Below, piece by piece: positions 6,179 through 15,885 of a stretch of DNA of 64,000 nucleotides. The stretch is taken from NCBI GenBank assembly GCA_963724435.1, contig CAVRUN010000011.1, positions 272,640 through 336,639 on the forward strand, in the 5' to 3' direction. The notes under the pieces are model-generated. The model saw only the letters and a list, made by a program, of their open reading frames with translations. It had not been told where the DNA came from and searched no databases. The stretch comes from AP-15 sp963724435 (GTDB taxonomy: Bacteria > Pseudomonadota > Alphaproteobacteria > ATCC43930 > CGMCC-115725). The translations under genes and the position numbers were made by a program. How positions within the stretch are numbered: position 1 is the first letter of the stretch; each line of letters opens with the position of its first letter.

Positions 6179-8974
6179 TTAGTCTGAGAGGAATTGCCTC
6201 AGAACTGGGCCGGGGACGTCCAGTTGCCAAGCACCGGGCCCAACCGCGCGGAAGAAGGAGCGAGACACACGGAAAACATATGGATCTCGGTTCGGCCTCT
6301 CGACTATTACGTCCACTGGATCGCCCGTCGCGCCGATAACCCGCCCAGGCCCCACGGTTCGCCCGTTCCCTTTGACGTTGACGCGGTCCCCAGCTTTCAC
6401 TTCGCCGCTTATGGTTTCTTCCCGATCGACGGGCAAGAGGCTCTCGTTGATCTCCTCATCTTTATATGGCTGGATGACGAAATCGATGTACCCACGGATC
6501 CAACGAAGCTGTCGTGAGTTGCTGGCGATCCGCCGGAGCGGTTCCTCGTTCGTCCTGACAAACTCGCGGAACGGGGTCAACGCATGTAGGCTCGAAATTG
6601 CCTGATCTTTGACGAGCGCTGCTTGACCCAATGCGGCATCCACAAGCTGGTCATAGTGTGAACTCAGCGCTCTAGCCGCCCTGCGCACCCGTTCGTTTTC
6701 TTTGAGCACGAGAGAACCGGCACTGCCGACTGCTCCCCCAACAGCGGTCCCCACCGGACCGACTATGGAACCAATCAAGGCTCCGAACGCTGCGAGTACC
6801 CCGGCCGGAACAAGGATGGTCGCTAAATGCCCAACCGTCACGACCCCGAAAGCTGTTCCGCGTTCGGTGTGCGGGCCTGTTCCGATTAGATCAACAGCCT
6901 CGGCGATAGTGTTCGCCAGCGGTCTTTCGATGAGGTCAGACGCTTGTTGCAGCCTACGCGCGAGTGTTTGGGCGTCGGCTCGCAGAGCTTCTTGTTGCTC
7001 GCGCGTCAGCCGAAGCCTGTCGGCCTGTTCCATCAGTTCGCGACCCTCTGCGGTTGCGAGGGTCAGGGGACCGTGCAAAGTGAGTACGGTTTCTAATGCT
7101 GCCTGCGCCGCGTCTTCGAGCGAGGGGAAGACCCTGTCCGGGATTTGCCGTTGCACCGCGTCAGCCGCGTTTTCTAGCATGACGCCGAGGCCGAATACGG
7201 TCCCCCAGGCGATCTTCTCCACTCCGTCTGCGATCGCCTCGCGGTATTGGCTCGCGTTCCGGAAAAGTTCGGGAAAGGCATTACTGTTAAGGGTTCCGAG
7301 AAGATCGTCTACTGCTCGCCGTGTTAACGGCAGTAGCTGTCTGATCCTTTGAACGTTGTTGCCACTCGGATCAAACTCAGCCGGGGGTGCGAGTATGATC
7401 CTGCTTGCCGGGCTGATCGTGAAATGCGGTCCCGCGCCTTGCGCCGGGATGGCCTCAAGGGAGGTTTTGTCCAGCAAATGCCTGATCGCAGCGTTGACCG
7501 CTTTCGGACCTTGTTCCCACAACTGTTCATTAATCGTAACGCATGCGATATCGATCGCAGGGTCTGGAGAGATACGCCCCGCAAGTCGGTCTTCGTACCA
7601 CTCAATCCAGACCTCCCAATCTTCTTCAGCTCGCATCAACGACGTTTTCAATTCCTCCCATGCCGCGGCAATCCAGGCGGGGACCACAACTGGCCATAAC
7701 GGCTGGGCCGCTTGTTCGACGGCGACGTCTTCTCGACCATCGTGGCTGGCCGCGGCTTCGACGGCTGATGCGTCCGCAGCAACTGCTGCGATCAGCTCGG
7801 CTTGCGCCGAAGTGATGTCGGTCACGAAAGTGGCAACAGCGTCCCACGCCTGGCGAAGGGAACCTTCCGTATACTTTAGAGGCTCGCTGGCATTGGCTCT
7901 GTCAATCTGAGCCGCACCGGCCTCGCTTGCGCCCGCGGTCTGGGCATAGCTCCAAGCAATTATCTGAACCGCATTTTCCGCGATGACGGCGGCCCTGGTC
8001 GCCGCCGCGGTGTGGGCATATCCCCCGGCTATCGAGGCCGCAGTTGCGGCAGCCGCTCCTCGCAGGCTAATCCGACTGGATGGATACTTGGCACCGTACC
8101 AAGCCATCGCCGTTGCCCGAAACATAGGTAATGCCAACCGTCTAGCGAAATCCCTCGATTTCGCTATTCGATTAACATCTACAATCAGAGGCAGCATTCG
8201 CAGGGCGATACGCGCCGTGATTGTCATTAAGACATTCACCGGCTGGTTTTTCAGCCAATCGAGTGCAGCTAAGATGTCGGGGGTAAGGACAGGCTCTCTG
8301 GGGCCGCTGGGAAACGGTGCTTGACCAAACCCGGCCGCATCGCCGCTCCACGCAGACCCGAAATGATACCCGGGCACTCCGTATGGGGTCGTACCGTACG
8401 GGCTTATGCTCGTTGCGCCGGCCACCGGCGGGGTCAAACTGATCTGTGCAGGTGCGACCCAAGCACCCTGGTCCAAACCAGCGTCCGGCACATCGAAAGC
8501 AAACGAGGGTGGCCCTCCGACAGGTTCTCGACTAGAAGGTGGCGCTCCACTTTTATCGCTATCGATTTTGCCGATTTTGCCCGTCGCAGTTAGTTGCCAC
8601 CCAGCGCCGGCAGGTTGCCACCCAGCGCCGGCAGCGATCTCAAGAACAGTATCAGTAAGTTTTTCGGCTGAGTTATTCAGATCGAGAAGTGTCAGATAAA
8701 TGCACGGGTGAACCCGCCCCGTCGGGGTGGTATACGTGCTCACTTCGCTGCGTTCATACTTTGCTAAAATTATGGGGACCAATTTGTCTAGGTTTGCACT
8801 GATTAAAAGATTGCGCTGCGGCAGTGTAAGATCATCGCGGTGGAAGTAACTAACTATTTCCTCCCGAGGTATAAGCACGGTCACCGCTTGCGCATCGTGA
8901 GTAAGACAATGCACCAGAACGGGGTCCGACGGCCAAGAATGCTCTGGGACGACCGTGAAATTGGATAATGGCAT
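6179..8974 (-). CDS. Large helical protein with glycine-zipper segment, unknown function
   Basis: A 931-aa protein in one intact frame with GGGGCGAGG before its ATG. No signal peptide is seen. Parts in order: a mixed N-terminal 110 residues; a 7-residue tandem duplication (AGAGWQP/AGAGWQL); a low-complexity Pro/Gly stretch; long Ala-rich helices; a Trp-rich motif WEVWIEWYEDRLAGR near residue 465 that I associate with other alphaproteobacterial hypotheticals; more helices; a hydrophobic glycine-zipper-like segment near 740-785 (GALIGSIVGPVGTAVGGAVG); and a beta-rich end (GDRVNVKGNG...). The zipper could insert into membranes. It is one of the few long undamaged genes here. Function is unknown. 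Confidence 0.75.
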   Translation of the reverse strand: MPLSNFTVVPEHSWPSDPVLVHCLTHDAQAVTVLIPREEIVSYFHRDDLTLPQRNLLISANLDKLVPIILAKYERSEVSTYTTPTGRVHPCIYLTLLDLNNSAEKLTDTVLEIAAGAGWQPAGAGWQLTATGKIGKIDSDKSGAPPSSREPVGGPPSFAFDVPDAGLDQGAWVAPAQISLTPPVAGATSISPYGTTPYGVPGYHFGSAWSGDAAGFGQAPFPSGPREPVLTPDILAALDWLKNQPVNVLMTITARIALRMLPLIVDVNRIAKSRDFARRLALPMFRATAMAWYGAKYPSSRISLRGAAAATAASIAGGYAHTAAATRAAVIAENAVQIIAWSYAQTAGASEAGAAQIDRANASEPLKYTEGSLRQAWDAVATFVTDITSAQAELIAAVAADASAVEAAASHDGREDVAVEQAAQPLWPVVVPAWIAAAWEELKTSLMRAEEDWEVWIEWYEDRLAGRISPDPAIDIACVTINEQLWEQGPKAVNAAIRHLLDKTSLEAIPAQGAGPHFTISPASRIILAPPAEFDPSGNNVQRIRQLLPLTRRAVDDLLGTLNSNAFPELFRNASQYREAIADGVEKIAWGTVFGLGVMLENAADAVQRQIPDRVFPSLEDAAQAALETVLTLHGPLTLATAEGRELMEQADRLRLTREQQEALRADAQTLARRLQQASDLIERPLANTIAEAVDLIGTGPHTERGTAFGVVTVGHLATILVPAGVLAAFGALIGSIVGPVGTAVGGAVGSAGSLVLKENERVRRAARALSSHYDQLVDAALGQAALVKDQAISSLHALTPFREFVRTNEEPLRRIASNSRQLRWIRGYIDFVIQPYKDEEINESLLPVDREETISGEVKAGDRVNVKGNGRTVGPGRVIGATGDPVDVIVERPNRDPYVFRVSRSFFRAVGPGAWQLDVPGPVLRQFLSD
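8593..8634 (-). repeat. 21-bp perfect tandem duplication inside the 931-aa gene
   Basis: Two identical 21-bp units lie at 8593-8613 and 8614-8634 and add seven residues (AGAGWQP then AGAGWQL) in frame. This is probably a recent slippage duplication. Confidence 0.85.
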
Positions 8975-9594
8975 CCTCGCCCCTAGCTAAACCCCGAACG
9001 AGCTTTTAGCGGGCGATGTGGGGGCCTATTGACAGCATTACAACGACAAGGGGCTAACCCGGTGTCATCACCGCATCCGCGGCAGTCGGCCAGACGCCGT
9101 TAAGCGTGGACCCAATTTTGGACCCAAACGTCCTGGTATGCGCCGAAACAGGCAGGGATGAAGCGAGCCCCAGCCGGTGCAACCGCTTTACAAAACGACA
9201 TCTTTCGGGATCACCGATATGGGGCAGGACTGGGGCGCGAGATTTAGCAAACGACCGCCTTCAGCCACCCATTACCGACGATCCCCGAAACAACGCGCCT
9301 CCAGCTTGTCGAGCCAGTCCCGCATCCGCGGCAGCGGGTCCGAGCCTGGCGCTGAGATTGCGGCCAAGCCTACTTTGGCGCGAGCAGGCCGTAGGCCGTA
9401 AAGTCCCCTCCGGCCTGATAGAGATTAATATTAGGGTTTAGGGGGTTCTTGCCGCCGTCTTCTAGGACCAGTGGAATTGCGATCGCAGGTCCGTAATGCG
9501 ACTTCCGATACCCCACGCCCGAGGAAGTGAACGACCTCACACTCGATCCGCGCGTTCCGCCCCCAGCTATTGTGGGATCAACGGAGGCAACGAA
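8975..9594. other. Intergenic; no gene recognised
   Basis: No convincing coding frame is present. A short motif, TGGACCCAATTTTGGACC, at 9107 recurs in diverged form at 9877 (TGGACCCCACTTTGGACC), bracketing the next small gene. Confidence 0.4.
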
Positions 9595-9864
9595 ATGGAA
9601 GAGGCGCTACTTCATATCCAGGCCGCGATCGACGTGTTGCGACGATCCGTTGGGCCTCGGCCGGTTATCTCGACATTGGAAGGTGCGCAGGCCAGTCTGA
9701 TGCACGAGGTCTTCGGCGTGTCCGTGGCGCCACCGGGGCATCCCATGTTGGCTGATTGGCTGAAGACCGATTGGACCCTCGGTCCCGACGAGCCACTGCC
9801 CCACTCTGGCTATGGCACAATGACCGATGTGACCGGTTTCGGTAAACTCGACAGCGGGTCGTAG
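9595..9864 (+). CDS. Small hypothetical protein (89 aa)
   Basis: The ATG at 9595 is preceded by GGAGG at a good distance, which decides the start over the longer frame from 9496. The protein has an N-terminal helix (MEEALLHIQAAIDVLRRSVG), a second helix (LEGAQASLMHEVFGV) and an acidic, Trp-containing tail. No family is recognised. A possible direct repeat flanks it, so it may be a small mobile or cargo gene. Confidence 0.5.
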   Translation: MEEALLHIQAAIDVLRRSVGPRPVISTLEGAQASLMHEVFGVSVAPPGHPMLADWLKTDWTLGPDEPLPHSGYGTMTDVTGFGKLDSGS

Positions 9865-10173
9865 CGGGCGTGCTCTTGGACCCCACTTTGGACCAAACGC
9901 CACGGGGACAGGGCAAGCAAGGCCAGCTGACGAGCGCAGAAGCGGCGCAACGCTCCAGGAAATGGGGTTTTCCGGCGCTCGCATCCAACCCAGTCGGCAC
10001 CACAACCGTTCCGACCCCAACGAAGCCGGAAGCACCAGGCAGCCCCGGCTCGTGCCCATTCGGCGCAGGGTGAGGCCGAGCCCGATCTGTCCGGCATCAG
10101 CGCCTATGAGACAGATTGGCTGAGTTGAGATAGAGAGGATTTCTGGCCCATCGTAGCCATTGAAGGAGCGAAG

Positions 10174-10548
10174 ATGGGACAGAAATCCGGGCCGGTGAAG
10201 GAACCGGCGGAACAAGTTGTGAAAGAGATCCGCCGCGCCACCCGGCGGCAGTTCTCGGCGGAGGAGAAGATCCGCATTGTGCTGTCGGGTCTGCGCGGCG
10301 AGGACAGCATCGCCGAGCTGTGCCGCCGCGAGGGGATCGTCCAGAACCTTTATTACCGCTGGTCGAAGGAATTTCTGGAGGCTGGCAAGAAGCGCCTGGC
10401 CGGTGACACCGCGCGGGCAGCGACCTCGGACGAGGTCAAGGATCTGCGCCGCGAGTCCAGCGCGTTGAAGGAGGTGGTCGCCGAACTCATGCTCGAGAAC
10501 CGGCTGCTGAAAAAAAGCGTGATTGGGGCTGGGGAGGACGACGCATGA
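10174..10548 (+). CDS. IS3-type transposase OrfA
   Basis: A 124-aa DNA-binding subunit. Its helix-turn-helix (FSAEEKIRIVLSGLRGEDSI...REGIVQNLYYRWSKEFL) is followed by a coiled-coil tail (KDLRRESSALKEVVAELMLENRLLKKS). The ATG follows GAAGGAGCGAAG. The last codons overlap the orfB ATG as ATGA. The frame is intact, but its partner gene is broken. Confidence 0.85.
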   Translation: MGQKSGPVKEPAEQVVKEIRRATRRQFSAEEKIRIVLSGLRGEDSIAELCRREGIVQNLYYRWSKEFLEAGKKRLAGDTARAATSDEVKDLRRESSALKEVVAELMLENRLLKKSVIGAGEDDA

Positions 10549-11525
10549 GATACCCCGCCGCCGAGAAGCTGGAGATCATCCGGCTGGTCGAACACTCCTC
10601 GCTGCTGGTGCGCCATACGCTGGCGAAACTCGGCATTCCCGCGGCAACCTTCTACCGTTGGTATGACCGGCACAGCCGCGGCGGGCCGGAGGCCTTGAAT
10701 GATCGATCACCGCGACCGGACCGCGTTTGGAACCGCATTCCGGATGGCGTGCGTGACAACATCATGTAGTTGGCGCTTGAAGAGCCGGCATTGTCGCCGC
10801 GCGAGCTGGCAGTGCGCTTCACCGACACGAAAATCTATTTTATCTCAGAGGCTTCGGTATACCGCTTGCTAAAGGCCCATGATCTGATCGCCAGCCCAGC
10901 CTTCATCGTGGTCAAGGCCGCTGACGCGTTCAAGGACAAGACCACCGCACCCAACCAAATGTGGCAGACCGATTTCACCTATCTCAAAGTGATCGGCTGA
11001 GGCTGGTTCTATCTGTCGACCGTGCTCGATGACTTCTCGCGCTACATCGTGGCGTGGAAGCTGTGCACCAACATGAGGGCCGAGGATGTCACCGCCACGC
11101 TCGATGCGGCGCTGCAGACCAGCGGGCTGGACCAGGCCGAGCCTGCCGATCGACCGCGGCTGCTGTCCGACAACGGTTCCAGCTATGTCGCGGGTGACCT
11201 CGCCAAGTGGCTCGGCGCCCGCAATATCAAACACCTCCGCGGCGCGCCCTATCATCCGATGACCCAGGGCAAGATCAAGCGCTGGCACCAGACCCTCAAG
11301 AACCGCATCCTGTTGGAAAATTACTTCCTGCCCGGCGATCTCGAAGCCCAGATCGCGGCGTTCGTCGCCGACTACAACTACTGCCGCCACCACGAGAACA
11401 TCAATAATCTCACCCCCGCCGACGTCTACTTCGGGCGGGCATCGAGTATTGGCAGAACGAGAAAGGATCAAACGACAGACCATTGCCAATCGCCGCTTGC
11501 AGCACCGCCTGCAGGCCGCCTGACA
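10545..11525 (+). pseudogene. IS3-type transposase OrfB, multiply disrupted
   Basis: One frame holds an IS3 OrfB interrupted by a TAG at 10767-10769 and a TGA at 10998-11000. The rve core keeps two acidic residues (QTDFTYLKV, LLSDNGSSY), but the expected third reads GKIKRWHQTLKN, with Lys where the family has Glu. Near 11440-11455 a frameshift moves the conserved tail (RERIKRQTIANRRLQHRL) into the next frame. Four independent lesions make this a clear pseudogene. Confidence 0.88.
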
Positions 11526-11575
11526 TCACCAAACCGATGAGCCAGAGCCTCCCTTAATTTACCCAGCCCCTTGTC

Positions 11576-12118
11576 TCAATAACTCTGACGACGGACAGTA
11601 AAGACAAAGTCGCGATCTTTCGCAGGCGCGTGGCAGAAGAAGCAGGTTTTGTGCACCGCCTCGCTGGCAGGTTTGCCGTCCGTAAAGTCAGCGAACCCCC
11701 AGCCGCCCGTCGCGGCGTACTTCCCTGAGTCCTTGACTGTGAACTGAACATTCACGGGGACCCGACAATGAAAGATTGAGCGCCCGGGAATGGACCAGCC
11801 AGGACTTTGTCGTCGTTTTCTGACGGGACACGGGTCCAATGAAGCGCGGCAACGATGGTGCCGTCTGGGAACGGGACCTTCCCTTCCTTAAAGGCTTTGA
11901 TCGCTACATCGTTGCCGAGTTGAGCGCGCAACTGGTCGGCCATGCCCGGCACTAGCAGCTGCTTCACCGCGATCAATTCCCAATCGCAGTATCCGGCGGG
12001 GATTTTGATTCCAAAGATCGGCGCAGCCTTGCCATCGGCCTGCCCGAATGCGAGCGACATGTAGGTATCCACGCCGGCTAGCTGCAACTGTAACCAGCAC
12101 GAAACCAATCCATTTCAT
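11576..12118 (-). pseudogene. Cytochrome P460-family protein, two frameshifts
   Basis: This is a periplasmic c-type heme protein of the P460 family, whose members oxidise small nitrogen compounds such as hydroxylamine, or are of unknown role. The start at ATG 12118 has an AAGGAGG site and begins a signal peptide (MKWIGFVLVTVAA). The reading then shifts near 12075 into LAGVDTYMSLAFG...IKIPAGYCDWELIAV, and again near 11765 at a C run into VNVQFTVKDSGKYAATGGWGF...TCFFCHAPAKDRDFVF. The CxxCH heme site is present. Two shifts in about 180 codons imply loss of function unless they are sequence errors. Confidence 0.75.
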
Positions 12119-12250
12119 GCAAGCCTCCTTAATCTCCCCGGCTGCGCAGGCGCCGCGGCGGGAGGATGCCCGAGAAATTGTGCAGCCGCCTCTTTTTAGT
12201 CGCAGCGGTGTACAAGAGTGCGTGAGAGCATTTCGTAATCGGAGGACGTG

Positions 12251-12398
12251 TGGGTCGAACCTTGCCGGTCGGCTCCGATCCGGCGAACGGTCGGTTTCGG
12301 CGCGTGTCGCCCATTGCCTTGCATCCCGGCGAGGGTCGGCTAAACGAACGGAGACCGGTCGTTCGGCCTTGGTGGCAGGAACCATACAAAATGCCCCC
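12251..12398. repeat. Dispersed intergenic repeat, copy 1
   Basis: A diverged member of the repeat family best seen at 24248-24396 and 41632-41778. It shares TGGGTCGAAC, a TCCGGCGAA...GGTTTCGGCG block, CGAGGGTCGGCTAA and the end CAGGAACC...AAAATGCCCC. It lies between the cytochrome P460 remnant and the cyclic-nucleotide-binding gene. The rest of the gap up to 12599 holds no gene I can see. Confidence 0.5.
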
Positions 12399-12599
12399 GT
12401 ACGGTCATTCACGCGCTTTGGGTCTTTTTTAACCACCCGCGCACCCGGTCGGATCGTGATGCCGTGTGCCACGACCATAAGTATCCGATTGACTGCCCAT
12501 TTTTGTAATGATTACCTCAGATAGATTCGAGATTATTACAATAGTCTTTCAAAACGTCCCTACAATGTAAAAGCCGTCAGCACCAGGGGGCAATCCACC

Positions 12600-13256
12600 A
12601 TGACTCTATACGTCGGATACTTGGCCAGCGCGCTCGTTTTGTGCACGTTTCTCACACGAACGATGAAGCCGCTCCGATGCATTGCGCTTGGAAGCAATGT
12701 CGCATTCATTACCTACAGCGCAATGCTTCAGCTTTATCCAGTGCTGATATTGCATTGTATTTTGTTGCCCGTAAACCTATGGCGTCTGTGGGAAATTATG
12801 AGGCTCGGCAGTAGCGTTGACGAAGCAATCGACAACTTTAAATTATTTAATGCACTTGTTCCATTTGCTAAGAGAATGAAATTCAGTAGCGGTGAAATAT
12901 TGATCCGAAAGGGTGATCCTTCTGATGCACTCTACCTTCTCTTAGCGGGCACATTGTGGGTAGAGGAAGCGGAAGTCGAGTTGGGACCTGGGAGTATCGT
13001 TGGAGAGATGGGGGTATTGAGCAGCACCCATCGCAGAACGGCGACCGTGGAAGCAACATCCGATTGTGTGCTCGGGTGTGTTTCAGCAGCCGATTTTCAG
13101 CGCGTGTACTTTGCTGACCCCTCCCTGGGTTTGGCCCTAATTCGACTGATTATCGACCGTCTCACCCGCGAAAGCGCATGTCAGCCAGTTGCAAGCTGCC
13201 GCGGAGTGATTTTTGGCAGTGCTGGCACAAAATCGCGCTCCGGATGCCTTCGTTAA
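12600..13256 (+). CDS. Membrane protein with cyclic-nucleotide-binding domain
   Basis: A 218-aa protein. The first 70 residues form three hydrophobic helices, ending near RLWEIMRLG. Residues about 85-185 form a cNMP-binding (CAP-like) beta-roll: FSSGEILIRKGDPSDALYLLLAG, GPGSIVGEMGVLSSTHRRTATV and a C-terminal helix. There is no HTH, so this is a sensor or adaptor rather than a CRP-type activator. Local base composition is less GC-rich than its neighbours. The last 30 residues look unlike the family and may be read past a frameshift. Confidence 0.72.
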   Translation: MTLYVGYLASALVLCTFLTRTMKPLRCIALGSNVAFITYSAMLQLYPVLILHCILLPVNLWRLWEIMRLGSSVDEAIDNFKLFNALVPFAKRMKFSSGEILIRKGDPSDALYLLLAGTLWVEEAEVELGPGSIVGEMGVLSSTHRRTATVEATSDCVLGCVSAADFQRVYFADPSLGLALIRLIIDRLTRESACQPVASCRGVIFGSAGTKSRSGCLR

Positions 13257-13379
13257 CGTCAAGAGCGGAAGCGGTTATACAGTTCATTGGATGCCCTACG
13301 TGCCCGGGGCTCGGGGGCAAGGTCAACCCCAGCAGGTTGCCAGCCCGCGACCGCTTCCGGCGCATCCTCCTCCTTCCCG

Positions 13380-13460
13380 CCCATCTCGGCGAAGGTCGTT
13401 TTACCCAACCGATAGCCGCCTTTCAGACTTGGCGGCCGGAACTGGTCTTCGGGCCCCCTG
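13380..13460. repeat. Dispersed intergenic repeat, copy 2
   Basis: Contains GGCGAAGGTCG, CCGATAGCCGCC, TTGGCGGCCGGAACTGGTC and GAGCGGCCATT, as in the other copies of the family. It directly precedes the duplicated methyltransferase segment. Confidence 0.5.
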
Positions 13461-13475
13461 AGCGGCCATTCCCGC

Positions 13476-14577
13476 AGGAATTCGGCAATGCCTCAGGTGG
13501 TGGAAAAAGATCTTCGCTATGTTAGCGGCAGGTGGCGAGTGACGCCGATAGCCGCCAGGACTTACCCGGGCGGGCGCCGTGCTTTCGCCGGATGCAGCAG
13601 GCATCTTGTGGGTGCTGGGGGTATAGTGAGCTTCGTCAACAAGGACGTTTGGGTTTCCTCAGCACTGCCCTTGGAGGGCGTTAGGCGAACATGATATCCG
13701 AACATCGCATAGCGGATCAGGCCGGCGGAACGTATGGATCGTCTGAAGCCGCCGCCGGATGGCACCGCAGTGGCGTTGCCCGTGCGCAGATCCTAGCACC
13801 GCTGACTGAGCGGATGCTTGACTTGGCCGGAGTCGACATCGGCCATCGAGTCCTCGATGTCGCGGCTGGCACCGGCGAACAGATGCTCCTGGCGGCTCAG
13901 CGTGTCGGACCTACCGGCGCGGTCTTGGCAACCGACATAGCTGTCCGGATGCTAGCGTTGGCGGAAGAGGCGGTCGCGCGGGCTGGACTTCGAAACGTTA
14001 AGACCCGAGTCTTGGACGCTCGCGAGCTTCACCTCGAGCCCGAGTCATTCGACGCCGCAATCGCGCGGCTGGCACTCATGCTTGTCCCGGAGCGCGCGCG
14101 GGTAATGGCCGGCATTCATCAGGCACTGAAGCCGGGCAGAAAGTTTGCGGTTTTGGTTATTGGCACCGCCGATGAATGCCCCCTTATCGCGCTACCGATG
14201 GGGATCGCGGGCCGCCATGCCGGAGCGCCCCAGGCGCCGTTCGGCGATCCTGGCTTGTTCGCGCTTGGCGATCCGGTCGTGCTCGAGGCTGTGTACCGCG
14301 ATGCCGGGTTTCGTGACGTGACCATCGAGGCGGCGCTGGTCCAACGGCGATTCCCTTCGCTCGCAGTGGCCATGCAGAACGTCCGGGATCTGCTGCCGGA
14401 GATACCGCAGCTGCTGATGCAAGCCACCGAAATTGAACGCGAAGCAGCCTGGGCCGAGATCGAGGATGCTCTGCGCCAGTATGATAACATTGGCGAAATC
14501 GTGGCAACCACAGACGTACCTGGTCGGTGTGGGGACGAAGTAGCCCGCCATCAATGGCTGCCAAGCTGCGCGTTGGA
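13476..14577 (+). repeat. Duplicated segment, copy 1 (methyltransferase plus upstream region)
   Basis: About 1.1 kb matches 24398-25498 closely by eye, including about 210 bases upstream of the start codon and some 35 bases after the ancestral stop. Both copies follow a dispersed intergenic repeat. Confidence 0.85.
13691..14543 (+). pseudogene. Class I SAM methyltransferase, copy 1, frameshifted at its end
   Basis: UbiE-like methyltransferase of unknown substrate. The SAM-binding motif is VLDVAAGTGEQ, with LATDI and LDARELHLEPESFDAAIARL following. Compared with the copy at 24613 it has one extra A at about 14506 (GCAACCA against GCACCA). This skips the ancestral stop (TAG 14541-14543) and lets the frame run on through a nonsense linker into the next methyltransferase, giving an apparent 631-aa fusion. 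Nearly the whole domain lies before the shift, so some activity could remain. Confidence 0.75.
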
Positions 14578-14782
14578 CGCGCGAACGTTCGGCGTCCGCG
14601 CACTGCGGAAGGTGCGCCGGGGGGTTGGCCTTGGCCGGAGAAGGAATAGGCAAACTGGCCCACTGCCCATCGCCGACGTTCGCACCTATACCTCCGTGCA
14701 TGTTGGTTGCGGCCTTGCCTTCCGGCCATCTGGTATTAGAGAACATACCTTCGACGACAAGGACAAGAAACGGGGGCCGCGG

Positions 14783-15586
14783 ATGGCGGAGGAACTTACC
14801 TTCAGGGATGAGGCGGCGGCGCTGTACGACCAGGCGTTCGCGCATGTCACGGCGTACTTCATGCCCTTCTTATTGCAGGCCGCCGGTGTTGCGCCGGGCA
14901 TGCGCGTCCTTGACATCGCGACAGGTACCGGGCTCTCCGCCGAAGCGGCCCTCGCCGCGGTCGGCCCGACCGGCTACGTCACCGCCGCCGACATCTCGCC
15001 GGCGATGGTTGCAAGGGCGCGCGAGCGCCTCGGGGACGCGCTGAACGTTGCGCTCTCGGTCGAGGACGGACAGACGCTTCCATTCCCCGACGAGAGTTTC
15101 GACGCGGTTCTCTGCAATCTCGGACTGATGTTCTTTCCCGACCCGGTGCGGGGCCTAGCGGAATTCCGCCGTGTACTGCGTCCCGGGGGGCGCGTGGCGG
15201 TTTCGGTCAATACCGTGGTCGAGCGCTCCTACAACCACCAGATCAACGTTATGATCGCGCGCTACGTACCGGGCTTGGCGGAGTCCGTCGATCGCACCTT
15301 CGCGCTCGCCGAAGCGTCAAAACTGCGGTCGCTCTTCGAGGCGGCCGGCTTCGCCGACTTCGCAACCGATACGATGAGGCACGCCTTTGTGCTACCGTCG
15401 TTCGACGCCTATTACGGCCCCTTTGAACGCGGCGGATGCTCGACCGGTCAGGCGCTGGTCGGCCTTTCCGAGGACATACGCCGTGCGGTACGCGAAGAGG
15501 CGCGGCGCGACCTGTGTGACACCGGGGGGCCGGTCAAGCCGGAAGCCGAGTACCGGATTGCCAGTGGAGAGCGCCAAAGAGAGTGA
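14783..15586 (+). CDS. Class I SAM-dependent methyltransferase
   Basis: Methyltransferase of the UbiE/Methyltransf_11 type, about 267 aa from ATG 14783 (MAEELTFRDEAAALYD). Motif I is VLDIATGTGLSAEAAL, with TAADIS, then LPFPDESFDAVLCNLGLMFFPDP and LRPGGRVAVSV. It is in frame with the upstream gene only because of that gene's frameshift. The linker 14544-14782 has no conserved content, so I place the start here. Unrelated in detail to copy 1 beyond the fold. Substrate unknown. Confidence 0.75.
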   Translation: MAEELTFRDEAAALYDQAFAHVTAYFMPFLLQAAGVAPGMRVLDIATGTGLSAEAALAAVGPTGYVTAADISPAMVARARERLGDALNVALSVEDGQTLPFPDESFDAVLCNLGLMFFPDPVRGLAEFRRVLRPGGRVAVSVNTVVERSYNHQINVMIARYVPGLAESVDRTFALAEASKLRSLFEAAGFADFATDTMRHAFVLPSFDAYYGPFERGGCSTGQALVGLSEDIRRAVREEARRDLCDTGGPVKPEAEYRIASGERQRE

Positions 15587-15607
15587 GGCAGATCGCCTTA
15601 ACGCAAC

Positions 15608-15735
15608 TAGGTGACGGCCGGTTCCGGCGCAATCCGGCAGCTCCCGCTCGGTCCGGCGAAGTTTTGCTTACTGAAGCCGACGCTCCCTCCGACGGTGTGG
15701 GCGCCTGACCTGAATCTGCCCCATAGCGGTCACCG
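15608..15735. repeat. Dispersed intergenic repeat, copy 3 (diverged)
   Basis: Holds GACGGCCGGTTCCGGCG, GGTCCGGCGAAG, CCGACGCTC and CTGACCTGAATCTGCCCC followed by AGCGGTCA. Only the arrangement matches the stronger copies, so this is the least certain member. Confidence 0.3.
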
Positions 15736-15885
15736 ACGTGCGGCATTTCGAAGGATGTGACGGCGAAAGGAGCCGACGGGCAGCCGCCTACTGCTGATCC
15801 GGACGAGACGTCGCTCGGAAATGATCGGGCCCGAGTGATCTGCTACATTTCCGGTGACGCTTCACGGCGGTTAGGGAGGGGAATT

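Larger units (their letters stand above)
10107..11578 (+). mobile_element. Decayed IS3-type element (second kind)
   Basis: A two-gene IS3-family element differs from the one at 1012. Candidate ends are TGAGACA at 10107 and TGTCTCA ending at 11578, with weaker similarity further in. I see no clean target duplication. The orfB carries two internal stops, a frameshift and loss of a catalytic Glu, so the element is dead. Confidence 0.7.

Noticed and set aside
10869..11489. 206-aa minus-strand frame
   Set aside because: Antisense to the decayed IS3-type orfB, with no conserved content.
13691..15586. Genuine two-domain methyltransferase fusion
   Set aside because: The duplicate at 24613-25465 shows that the stop between the domains was lost by one extra base.
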